DNA of 6,141 nt from Elusimicrobiota bacterium (GTDB taxonomy: Bacteria; Elusimicrobiota; Elusimicrobia; UBA1565; JACRDR01): positions 1-6,141 of the forward strand of contig JACQPI010000230.1 of NCBI GenBank assembly GCA_016207585.1, in the 5' to 3' direction. Positions within the stretch are counted from its first letter, which is position 1. The number at the start of each line of letters is the position of its first letter. The notes beneath the pieces were generated by a model that was not told the DNA's origin, did no database searches, and saw nothing but the letters and a program-made list of their open reading frames with translations. The translations under genes were made by a program, and so were the position numbers. Positions 1 through 5,188 of the stretch are shown here, piece after piece.

Positions 1-210
1 CAATCAGGATGGTGCCGACCCCGAGCGTGGCCGGGCACCAGACTTCCCTCGACTCCCAGCCCAACCACGAACATGAAATTTTTCGGCCCCCCGAACTTGT
101 CCCGTCGGAAATCCGAACCTTCGTCGACAAACCGCCCTTTCAGGACCCTACGGCAGCCCCTCTTTTCCAAAAGCAAAACCCCCAAGTGCCCAACATAATG
201 GGCCCGAAAT

Positions 211-230
211 AGCCCACGTTGGCCCACGTT
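211..230. repeat. Two tandem 10-bp units
   Basis: AGCCCACGTT at 211-220 is followed directly by GGCCCACGTT at 221-230, so 9 of 10 positions agree. A 5-bp inverted repeat (GCCCA 188-192, TGGGC 199-203) lies just upstream. The function is unknown. Two copies in phase could be a protein-binding site, or chance in a C-rich stretch. Confidence 0.4.
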
Positions 231-351
231 CGACGGTTTCACGCATCTTGCAAATGTCCCTATTGAGCCCCGTGTTCCCCTATGCGTGTTAGCTCTTGGT
301 ATCCCGCGATTCGAGGATTGGTTCGCGCTCGCGCGCCCGCCGATCGGGCTC

Positions 352-378
352 TTGGCGGCGTGACGGATATCGTACAAT
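352..378 (+). promoter_or_regulatory. Predicted rlmI promoter giving a leaderless transcript
   Basis: TACAAT at 373-378 matches the sigma70 -10 consensus at 5 of 6 positions. TTGGCG at 352-357 is a weak -35 box with a short 15-bp spacer. Transcription normally starts about 6-8 bases after the -10 box, which here is the GTG start codon at 385. A 10-bp direct repeat, CGGCGTGACG, flanks the -10 box (356-365 and 381-390). The -10 match is good. The -35 box and the start point are inference. Confidence 0.45.
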
Positions 379-384
379 GTCGGC

Positions 385-1611
385 GTGACGCAGTCTCCTA
401 AAGCGCGTGCCGGCGCGCCCCGGCCGGCCGCGGCGACCGCCCCGGCGGGCCACGACGGGAAGCTCCCCTGGATCCGGCTTCGTTCGGCCGGACCCGGGCC
501 GAGCCTCTTCAAGCGCATGATCGGCGCGGCGGATCCCGCCGCGCGGCCGGGCGACATCGTCGCGGTCTACGATAAATCCGAGACGCCCTACGGCGTCGCC
601 CTCTACAACCCCAAGAGCCTCCTCTCGCTGCGGCTCCTGGCGCGGGAGACGAAGGGCTTCGACCCGGACGCCTTTTTCATCGACCGGATCGCGCGCGCCG
701 CCGATTTCCGCCGCAGCGTCCTGGGACTCGACAAGGCGACCGACGCCTACCGCCTCGTGCACGATTACGGAGACGGGCTCCCGGGCCTCGTCGCGGACCG
801 CTACGGCGACGCGGTGGTCCTCGAGTTCTACTCCCTGGGAATGTTCCGCCGGGCGGCGGCGATCGAGAGCGCGGTCCGGGCTCAATTTCCGGCCGCGCGC
901 TTCTTCCACCGGGCGAGCCAGCACACCCAGACCATGGAGGGCTTCAAGCTCAAGGCAGGGTCCTCGACGCGCGTGCGCGTGCGCGAGAACGGAGTCCTGT
1001 TCGAGGTGGACCTGGGCGGCGGCTTCAAGACCGGGTTTTTCTGTGATCAGCGCGACAACCGGATGGCGGTCGCGGCGCTGACGGCCGGCCGGCGGGTGCT
1101 CGACGTCTGTAGCTACACGGGAGGCTTCGGCCTCTACGCCAAGACGTTGGGTCAAGCGGAGGAGGTCACCTGCGTCGAACTCGACCCGGAGGCGGCCGAG
1201 GCGGGCCGCAAGAACGCCCATATCAACCAAGCCCGCATCAATACCGTCTGCGCGGACGCCTTCCCCTATTTGCGCCAGATGGCCACCAACCGGCAGCGCT
1301 ACGGCCTGGTGGTCCTCGATCCGTACAAGCTGATCGGCTCCAAGGAGGGCTTCGCCGAGGGCCGCCAAAAATACCTGGACCTCAACCGCCTCGCGATCGG
1401 GCTTTTGGAGGAGGGCGGCATCCTGGTGACCTGCTCCTGCAGCGGGCTCTTGAGCCGGGAGGAGTTCCAGAAGATCCTGCGCGCCGCGGCGGGCTCCACG
1501 GGCCGAAGACTTCAAATATTCCGGCAGACAGGCGCGGGCCCCGACCACCCTTTCGCGGCGGACCATCCCGAGGGGGAATATCTGAAGGTCCTCTGGTGCC
1601 GCGCCGCGTGA
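385..1611 (+). CDS. rlmI: RlmI-type 23S rRNA (cytosine-C5) methyltransferase
   Basis: A SAM-dependent methyltransferase of the RlmI/YccW family, which in E. coli makes m5C1962 in 23S rRNA. At 408 residues it is close to the 396 of E. coli RlmI. A PUA-like RNA-binding domain occupies about residues 28-88. A linker follows with DRYGD (138-142). The family signature GFKTGFFCDQRDNR is at 213-226, SAM motif I VLDVCSYTGGFG at 238-249, the acidic VELD at 264-267, the cysteine motif TCSCS at 349-353, DHP at 387-389 and PEGEYLK at 395-401. The usual LDPPKF motif reads LDPYKL (311-316), an odd substitution. The GTG at 385 is forced: an in-frame TGA lies at 361-363 and the next ATG is codon 45. There is no Shine-Dalgarno sequence, in keeping with a leaderless mRNA. 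The first ~25 residues are an Ala/Pro-rich extension. The TGA stop overlaps the next gene (TGATG). The family is secure; the exact target base is inferred. Confidence 0.9.
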   Translation: MTQSPKARAGAPRPAAATAPAGHDGKLPWIRLRSAGPGPSLFKRMIGAADPAARPGDIVAVYDKSETPYGVALYNPKSLLSLRLLARETKGFDPDAFFIDRIARAADFRRSVLGLDKATDAYRLVHDYGDGLPGLVADRYGDAVVLEFYSLGMFRRAAAIESAVRAQFPAARFFHRASQHTQTMEGFKLKAGSSTRVRVRENGVLFEVDLGGGFKTGFFCDQRDNRMAVAALTAGRRVLDVCSYTGGFGLYAKTLGQAEEVTCVELDPEAAEAGRKNAHINQARINTVCADAFPYLRQMATNRQRYGLVVLDPYKLIGSKEGFAEGRQKYLDLNRLAIGLLEEGGILVTCSCSGLLSREEFQKILRAAAGSTGRRLQIFRQTGAGPDHPFAADHPEGEYLKVLWCRAA

Positions 1612-3032
1612 TGGGGACGCTCGGCGTGACGAAGGTCCATTTCATCGGGATCGCCGGCAGCGGCGTGAGCGCCCTGGCGCAGTTTCACGTCATGGGCGGC
1701 GGGCGGGCCACCGGCTCGGATCGCGCTTTCGACCGGGGCGAGGCGGCGGAGGTCCGGGAAAAACTCGGGGAGCTGGGCGTGCGTGTTTTCCCTCAGGACG
1801 GCTCGGCCCTGGACGGTTCCCATGCGTACGCGGTGGCCTCGGCCGCGCTGGAGGAGGAGAATCCAGAGATGCGGCGCGCTCGGGAGCTGTCAATCGAGGT
1901 GCGCCACCGCGCCGACGAGCTGGCCCGACACGTCTCGGCGGGCCGCGCGATCGCGGTCGCGGGCACCAGCGGCAAGTCGACCGTCGCCGCGATGGCTTTC
2001 GAGATACTCGACCACGTCGGCCTCTCCCCGTCCATCATTGCGGGGGGGGAGCTTCTCGCCTTGAAGGAACGCGGGCTCATGGGCAACGCCTTGCGCGGAC
2101 GCTCGGACCTGTTGGTCGTGGAGGCCGACGAGAGCGACGGGACGCTGGCGCGCTACCGGCCGTGGCTCGGAGTGCTCCTCAACGTCAGCAAGGACCACAA
2201 GGAGGTCGCCGAGCTCAAGAGGATGTTCGCCGACTTCCGCGGGCGCTGCGGCGAGTTCGCGGCGCAGGCGCTCGCCGAGTTCGAGGATTTCATGCCGGGC
2301 AGCCTGGCGTTTCGCGTCGAGGCGGGCGGGCCGCCTCCGCGCGGGGTCGCCGGCGCGCGCGAGGAGTGGGTCGCCCGCGACGTGCGGCTGGGCCCCGAGG
2401 GCTCCCGGTTCTCGGTCTCGGCTTCCGGCTCGCGCGGCGAGGCGCGATTCTCGATCCCGGTACCCGGGCTTTACAACGTCGAGAACGCGCTCGCGGCCGC
2501 GGCTACCTGCGGCCGGGTTGGGGTCTCTCTGGAGGCCGCCGCCGCGGCGCTGGCCCGATTCAAGGGAGTCTCCCGGCGCTTCGAGCGGGTCGGGATGGCC
2601 GGGGGGATCGAGGTGGTCAGCGACTACGCCCATAACCCCGTCAAGCTGGAGGCTGCGCTGAGGGCGGCCCATTTGAGGGCGCGGCGGGTGCTGGCGGTCT
2701 TTCAACTTCACGGCTACGCGCCGGCCCGATTCCTCAAAAACGAGCTCATCGAGTCGTTGTCTGCCGCCCTCTCTCCAGAGGACGTGCTTTGGATGCCGGA
2801 GATATTCTACGCGGGAGGGACTGTTCGCAAGGACATATCGGCCGATGACATCGTTCGAGCCGTCGCGGCGCGCGGTCGTAAGGCGTTCTTCGCGGCCGAC
2901 CGCGGGGAGATCGTTGCGGCTCTGGTCCGGGAGGCCCGCCCCGGAGATTTGGTGCTCGTCATGGGCGCCCGCGACCCGGGCCTTCCGGGCTTCGCGCGGC
3001 GGCTTCTCGCGGAGCTCGGCGTAAAATACTAG
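1611..3032 (+). CDS. Divergent MurC/Mpl-like Mur ligase family protein
   Basis: An ATP-dependent amide ligase of the Mur family, 473 residues from the ATG at 1611, similar in length to MurC and Mpl. The N-terminal Rossmann domain starts HFIGIAGSG (10-18) with TGSD at 34-37. The central ATPase domain has the P-loop GTSGKST (118-124), EADESD (171-176) and NVSKDH (191-196). The hinge GLYNVENA is at 286-293. The C-terminal domain has RRFERVG (322-328), DYAHNP (338-343) and VMGARDPG (450-457). Canonical MurC/Mpl normally have His in GTHGKTT, in GxHNxxNA and in HHP. Here these are Ser, Tyr and Asn. It may therefore be a paralogue acting on a recycled or modified muropeptide rather than the main UDP-MurNAc:L-Ala ligase; this is inference. 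The start is uncertain: ATG 1611 couples to rlmI through TGATG, GTG 1626 has GGGGA upstream, and GTG 1596 is also open. The gene ends TAG followed directly by TGA. Confidence 0.82.
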   Translation: MGTLGVTKVHFIGIAGSGVSALAQFHVMGGGRATGSDRAFDRGEAAEVREKLGELGVRVFPQDGSALDGSHAYAVASAALEEENPEMRRARELSIEVRHRADELARHVSAGRAIAVAGTSGKSTVAAMAFEILDHVGLSPSIIAGGELLALKERGLMGNALRGRSDLLVVEADESDGTLARYRPWLGVLLNVSKDHKEVAELKRMFADFRGRCGEFAAQALAEFEDFMPGSLAFRVEAGGPPPRGVAGAREEWVARDVRLGPEGSRFSVSASGSRGEARFSIPVPGLYNVENALAAAATCGRVGVSLEAAAAALARFKGVSRRFERVGMAGGIEVVSDYAHNPVKLEAALRAAHLRARRVLAVFQLHGYAPARFLKNELIESLSAALSPEDVLWMPEIFYAGGTVRKDISADDIVRAVAARGRKAFFAADRGEIVAALVREARPGDLVLVMGARDPGLPGFARRLLAELGVKY

Positions 3033-3045
3033 TGAAACTAGTATT
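3025..3045 (+). terminator. Perfect hairpin over the ligase stop codon
   Basis: AATACTAG (3025-3032) and CTAGTATT (3038-3045) form a perfect 8-bp stem with a 5-base TGAAA loop. The left arm contains the TAG stop. No T-run follows and the stem is AT-rich, so it is a poor intrinsic terminator. It may protect an mRNA end or bind a protein. A second 8-bp stem with one G-T pair (AAGGCCCT 3055-3062 with AGGGCTTT 3071-3078) follows. Termination somewhere here is likely because no gene follows for 400 bases, but the exact site is not shown. Confidence 0.4.
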
Positions 3046-3069
3046 GCGGCAATTAAGGCCCTTGACGCG

Positions 3070-3090
3070 TAGGGCTTTAGGCCTAGATTC
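3070..3090 (+). repeat. 21-nt dyad element, copy 1
   Basis: TAGGGCTTTAGGCCTA (3070-3085) followed by GATTC. The 16-nt core folds as four base pairs, a G-G mismatch, a C-G pair and a TTTA loop. It shares the pattern TRGGRCNNNNGGCCYA + KATTY with the copies at 3124 and 3258. It overlaps an alternative 8-bp stem (3055-3078), so the two folds exclude each other in RNA. It lies three bases before the DnaA-box-like cluster. Confidence 0.6.
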
Positions 3091-3093
3091 TTG

Positions 3094-3122
3094 TTATCCC
3101 CAGGTTATCCCCAGGTGGATAA
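3094..3122. promoter_or_regulatory. Cluster of three DnaA-box-like 9-mers
   Basis: TTATCCCCA occurs at 3094-3102 and again at 3105-3113, an 11-bp period. GGTGGATAA at 3114-3122 is TTATCCACC on the other strand. Against the DnaA consensus TTATNCACA each has one mismatch. The second and third also form the inverted repeat TTATCC-6-GGATAA. DnaA is the replication initiator and also a transcription factor. The cluster sits between two copies of the 21-nt element and is followed by an AT-rich tract, so an origin or a DnaA-controlled site are both possible. Only the sequence match is seen; binding is inferred. Confidence 0.5.
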
Positions 3123-3123
3123 G

Positions 3124-3144
3124 TAGGACCTTGGGCCTATATTC
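3124..3144 (+). repeat. 21-nt dyad element, copy 2
   Basis: TAGGACCTTGGGCCTA (3124-3139) followed by TATTC. It has the same fold as copy 1: four outer pairs, an A-G mismatch, a C-G pair and a CTTG loop. It starts 54 bp after copy 1, about five helical turns, and one base after the DnaA-box-like cluster. Confidence 0.6.
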
Positions 3145-3257
3145 GGAGGGGCAAAAACTTAAATAAGGAGCTTTTTTTGTCAAACTTAGGGAGATGAAGG
3201 TATTGTTCCGTCTCTAGTTCCTCCATCGACAAACAGGCTGTTTTACCCATGCCGACC

Positions 3258-3278
3258 TGGGACTAAAGGCCCATATTT
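3258..3278 (+). repeat. 21-nt dyad element, copy 3
   Basis: TGGGACTAAAGGCCCA (3258-3273) followed by TATTT. The second base pair is G-C here, where copies 1 and 2 have A-T, so the two arms changed together and the dyad is kept. The loop is TAAA. It lies about 140 bp before the atp -35 box. Confidence 0.6.
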
Positions 3279-3363
3279 AATGCGGCCAGTCCGGGAGCCC
3301 CGGGGGGGCCTACGAAAGACTTCCTTCGATCAAAATAAAGCTGTTGTGTAAAGTTTTCCAGGC

Positions 3364-3385
3364 CTTTTCGCGGGGAGCCGAAAAG
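3364..3385. promoter_or_regulatory. Inverted repeat just upstream of the atp promoter
   Basis: CTTTTCG (3364-3370) and CGAAAAG (3379-3385) are perfect 7-bp arms around an 8-base centre. The right arm ends nine bases before the predicted -35 box, a position suited to an activator or repressor site. A second dyad, AAAATG-GG-CATTTT (3403-3416), lies inside the promoter spacer. No regulator can be named. Confidence 0.4.
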
Positions 3386-3394
3386 AGCTTAAAA

Positions 3395-3424
3395 TTGACT
3401 TTAAAATGGGCATTTTGATACCAT
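3395..3424 (+). promoter_or_regulatory. Predicted sigma70-like promoter of the atp operon
   Basis: TTGACT at 3395-3400 matches the -35 consensus at 5 of 6 positions. TACCAT at 3419-3424 matches the -10 at 4 of 6, with an 18-bp spacer. It lies in AT-rich DNA, the start would fall near 3431, and the leader before atpZ would be only about 16 bases. The spacer contains a perfect 6-bp dyad (3403-3408 and 3411-3416), which could let a repressor cover the polymerase site. GATACC (3417-3422) is an alternative -10. Confidence 0.55.
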
Positions 3425-3446
3425 TAAAGGGTCCGGATAGAGATGC

Positions 3447-3686
3447 TTGTTTTGGCGATTCTTGGGTACTATTCCAGATAATCCGAAAGAACCTCAACCC
3501 CCTGAGAGGTCCGACCTCGCGGGGCTCTATCATGGATTGCAGTTCGCCCTGACGGCCTTGATCGGCATGGCCGCGGGATACTGGCTGGATCAGCACCGGT
3601 ATCTGCCTTCCCCCATCGGAGTTTTGGGGGGGCTGTTCACCGGGGCGGTGGCGGGAATGTATCTTCTCGTGCGGTCCTTGAAATGA
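3447..3686 (+). CDS. atpZ: AtpZ-type F0F1-ATPase accessory membrane protein
   Basis: A 79-residue protein of the AtpZ family (Pfam ATPase_gene1), a small two-helix membrane protein found at the head of many bacterial atp operons. Family members are linked to Mg2+/Ca2+ transport and to ATP synthase assembly together with AtpI. Helix 1 spans about residues 28-47 and ends in the conserved GYWLD (44-48). Helix 2 spans about 56-76 and is glycine-rich, starting after SPIG. The Pro-rich N-terminus (9-22) should face the cytoplasm. The start is TTG at 3447: an in-frame TAG lies at 3438-3440 and no ATG or GTG lies before helix 1. The ribosome site is weak (AGAG 3439-3442). An out-of-frame ATG at 3443 overlaps it. 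The TGA stop overlaps the atpI start (ATGA), suggesting coupled translation. Confidence 0.85.
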   Translation: MFWRFLGTIPDNPKEPQPPERSDLAGLYHGLQFALTALIGMAAGYWLDQHRYLPSPIGVLGGLFTGAVAGMYLLVRSLK

Positions 3687-3964
3687 CGGAGGCTTTACTG
3701 GCGGCGCTCGCGGTCGCGGCCCTCAATGTCGAGCTCTCACGGGGGCTGGGGCGGCAAGACGGGCGGCTGGGCTCCGCTTGGGCCTGGTTGCAGGCCGCCG
3801 GGTTTTTGGTCCGGTTCGCGACGCTTTTCGGCGTGGCGACCTGGGTCTTGCGCCGGAGGGGGCGGATGGCCGAGGCGGTCGTCTTCCTCTTGAGCGCGGC
3901 GGTACTGCAGCTTGTCGGGCAGGTTTTTTGGGTCTTGAAGGGCGAAGGAAGCGGTAAGACATAG
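3683..3964 (+). CDS. atpI: Probable AtpI-like ATP synthase assembly protein
   Basis: A 93-residue membrane protein with three likely helices (about 1-17, 31-56 and 62-85). A basic loop RRRGR (57-61) lies between the second and third, and Arg44 lies inside the second. Its position between atpZ and atpB, and its length and topology, fit the ATP synthase subunit I family, a poorly conserved group that helps assemble the c ring and acts with AtpZ. Typical AtpI proteins are somewhat longer and have four helices, so this is a short member. The ATG at 3683 shares four bases with the atpZ stop. The gene ends TAG, 14 bases before atpB. The assignment rests more on context than on motifs; an unrelated small membrane protein is possible. 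Confidence 0.65.
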   Translation: MTEALLAALAVAALNVELSRGLGRQDGRLGSAWAWLQAAGFLVRFATLFGVATWVLRRRGRMAEAVVFLLSAAVLQLVGQVFWVLKGEGSGKT

Positions 3965-3978
3965 TTTAGGCGCTGCAT

Positions 3979-4725
3979 ATGCTCGATTTCTCGGAGATCA
4001 TCGTCCACCACCTGGCGGACCGTCCCTTGGCCCGACTCGGCGCGAACCTGCACTGGACGAAGCACATGACGATGAGCGGCCTGGCCTTTTTGCTATCGGC
4101 CGTCGTGGTGGTCCAGGGGGCCCGCTCGAACGGCAAGCTCCACACCGCCCTCGAGGCCTTCGTGACCTTGATCCGCGAGGAGATAGTCCGGCCGGCGCTG
4201 GGCCACGACACCGACACGTTCCTTCCCTATTTCCTGACGCTGTTCACCTTCATCTTCTCGATGAACCTGCTGGGCCTCGTTCCTTTCGGGGCTTCCGCGA
4301 CGGGCAACATCTCGGTTACCGCGGCCCTGAGCCTGCTGACCTTGCTCCTCATCAACGGCGCCGGGATTTGGCGTCACGGGTTCTTCCGCCATTTCAAGAA
4401 CCTTATCCCCCATGGGGTGCCTTTTTGGGTCGTTCCGCTTATCTTCGCCATTGAGTTAATGGGCTACTTCACGAAGTGCTTGGCGCTCTGCATCCGTCTT
4501 TTCGCCAATATGACGGCAGGCCATCTGGTCATCCTTCTGTTCTTGGGGCTGATTTTGCTGTTTGGACAGGCTAATCCTTGGACCGGGTTGTTCATCGCGC
4601 CGATCTCGGTCGGGCTGGCGCTGGGGCTCTACGCCCTGGAGCTGCTGGTCGCCCTGATCCAGGCGTACGTGTTCACGATGCTGACCGCCATTTTCGTGGG
4701 CGGGGCTCTGCATCCGGAGCATTGA
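3979..4725 (+). CDS. atpB: F0F1 ATP synthase subunit a
   Basis: The membrane stator subunit a, which forms the two ion half-channels against the c ring. The 248 residues are in the normal range, with the first helix at about 31-47 and several further hydrophobic helices. The key region CIRLFANMTAGH (171-182) carries the essential Arg173, equivalent to E. coli Arg210. The last helix, LIQAYVFTMLTAIFVG (226-241), carries Gln228, equivalent to E. coli Gln252. Glu159 in AIELMGYF corresponds to E. coli Glu196. His182 replaces E. coli Glu219, a common exchange in other bacteria. The ATG at 3979 has a modest TAGG (3967-3970) eight bases upstream. It follows atpI by 14 bases. The protein appears intact with no missing catalytic residue. 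Confidence 0.97.
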   Translation: MLDFSEIIVHHLADRPLARLGANLHWTKHMTMSGLAFLLSAVVVVQGARSNGKLHTALEAFVTLIREEIVRPALGHDTDTFLPYFLTLFTFIFSMNLLGLVPFGASATGNISVTAALSLLTLLLINGAGIWRHGFFRHFKNLIPHGVPFWVVPLIFAIELMGYFTKCLALCIRLFANMTAGHLVILLFLGLILLFGQANPWTGLFIAPISVGLALGLYALELLVALIQAYVFTMLTAIFVGGALHPEH

Positions 4726-4780
4726 CGCCGGTCGGTGGTCTGAAGTCGTCAGTCACGGTTACGGGGATGGGCCTTTATCT

Positions 4781-4787
4781 AAGGAGG
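4781..4787 (+). promoter_or_regulatory. Strong Shine-Dalgarno sequence of atpE
   Basis: AAGGAGG at 4781-4787, four bases before the ATG at 4792, is the best ribosome site in the window. The other atp genes have only GGAG-like or weaker sites. Subunit c is needed in roughly ten copies per enzyme against one or two of its neighbours, so a strong site here is expected. Confidence 0.8.
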
Positions 4788-4791
4788 AGTC

Positions 4792-5097
4792 ATGAATGAG
4801 CAACTCTACCTGGGGCTAGGTTACCTGGGAGCCGGCCTCGGGGCCGGGATGGTCGTTATCGGAGCCACTCTGGCCATCGCCAAAGCCGTCGCGGCGGCGG
4901 TGGAGGGCACCGCACGGCAGCCGGAAGCGGACGCGAAGATCAAGAGCAATATGCAGCTCTTCATCTTCCTGATCGAAGGATTGGGGATCATCGGCCTGGG
5001 CGTGACGTACGTCATCGCGCTGAACCTGGGTCTCAAGGCGATCCCGACCTCCGCCACTGCCGCGCCGCCGGCCGCGACGGCCCAGGCGCACCATTGA
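4792..5097 (+). CDS. atpE: F0F1 ATP synthase subunit c
   Basis: The rotor ring subunit, a two-helix hairpin. Helix 1 has the packing motif GAGLGAG, with glycines 13, 15, 17 and 19. The polar loop is ARQPEA (41-46). Helix 2 carries the ion-binding Glu62 in LIEGLG (60-65). Na+-type c subunits have Gln right after the last motif glycine and Ser-Thr after the Glu. Here these positions are Met20 and Gly63-Leu64, so proton binding is inferred. At 101 residues it is longer than the usual 70-90. The excess is a C-terminal Ala/Pro/Thr-rich tail from about residue 82, ending His-His. A strong ribosome site precedes it, 66 bases separate it from atpB, and GC hairpins follow it. Confidence 0.96.
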   Translation: MNEQLYLGLGYLGAGLGAGMVVIGATLAIAKAVAAAVEGTARQPEADAKIKSNMQLFIFLIEGLGIIGLGVTYVIALNLGLKAIPTSATAAPPAATAQAHH

Positions 5098-5170
5098 CGC
5101 CGTAAGGACCCGGAGGGGGCCGCGCCGCCGGCCGTCTCGGCCGCGCGCGGTTTCCTCCGGGAGAAACCGC
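5059..5170 (+). repeat. Repeated GC hairpins at the atpE-atpF junction
   Basis: GCCGCGCCGCCGGCCG occurs exactly at 5059-5074, inside the atpE tail, and at 5119-5134, in the spacer, 60 bp apart. Each copy ends in a matching hairpin, GGCCG-3-CGGCC (5070-5082 and 5130-5142). A third hairpin, GCGGTTTC (5147-5154) with GAAACCGC (5163-5170), has an 8-bp perfect stem just before the atpF ribosome site. There is no T-run, so this is more likely an mRNA processing or stability element, or an attenuator, than a full terminator. Confidence 0.6.
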
Positions 5171-5188
5171 ACCGTGGAGTCGTGAACC

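Larger units (their letters stand above)
1..384. other. Left-edge region without a convincing gene
   Basis: I see no supportable gene here. An ATG frame at 9-212 would give a 67-residue, proline-rich peptide with no recognisable domain, no membrane segment and only a poor Shine-Dalgarno match (CAGG). A second frame, open from base 2 to a TGA at 74-76, could be the tail of an upstream gene but is too short to judge. The stretch is visibly less GC-rich than the genes that follow, as expected for intergenic DNA. It holds a 10-bp tandem repeat (211-230) and the predicted rlmI promoter (352-378). Confidence 0.55.
3033..3446. other. Structured 414-bp intergenic region before the atp operon
   Basis: No open frame here looks coding. 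The region is clearly AT-richer than the genes, with oligo-A/T tracts at 3151-3180 (22 of 30 bases A or T, including seven T at 3172-3178). In order it holds a hairpin over the ligase stop, repeat element copy 1, three DnaA-box-like 9-mers, repeat copy 2, the AT tract, a weak stem (GAGATG 3191-3196 with CGTCTC 3209-3214), repeat copy 3, a run of seven G (3302-3308), an inverted repeat (3364-3385) and the atp promoter. Between about 3145 and 3257 I see no further assignable element. A small RNA there cannot be excluded. Confidence 0.6.

Noticed and set aside
9..212. 67-codon + strand frame at the left edge
   Set aside because: Proline-rich, no family, poor ribosome site, and lies in a less GC-rich intergenic-like stretch.
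289..1566. 425-codon open frame on the minus strand opposite rlmI
   Set aside because: Arg/Ala/Glu-rich translation with no domain. Long antisense frames are common opposite very GC-rich genes, and rlmI has clear motifs along the same stretch.
1890..2711. 273-codon minus-strand frame opposite the Mur-like ligase
   Set aside because: It mirrors the GC-rich codon use of the real gene, has no recognisable motif, and the + strand carries conserved Mur motifs throughout.
3030..3035. TAG-TGA double stop as sign of genome-wide UAG recoding
   Set aside because: The double stop would fit UAG being weak, but atpI also ends in TAG with no plausible extension: reading through runs out of frame across the atpB start. 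UAG therefore appears to be a normal stop here.
3145..3257. Small RNA gene in the atp upstream region
   Set aside because: Only a weak 6-bp stem and no clear promoter-terminator pair. I could not match it to tmRNA, 6S, RNase P or SRP RNA features.
4722..4750. Internal promoter before atpE (TTGACG at 4722-4727)
   Set aside because: No acceptable -10 box lies 16-18 bases downstream; the match overlaps the end of atpB and is probably chance.
5098..5188. Intrinsic terminator between atpE and atpF
   Set aside because: Hairpins are present but no T-run follows, and atpF and atpH clearly continue the same operon.
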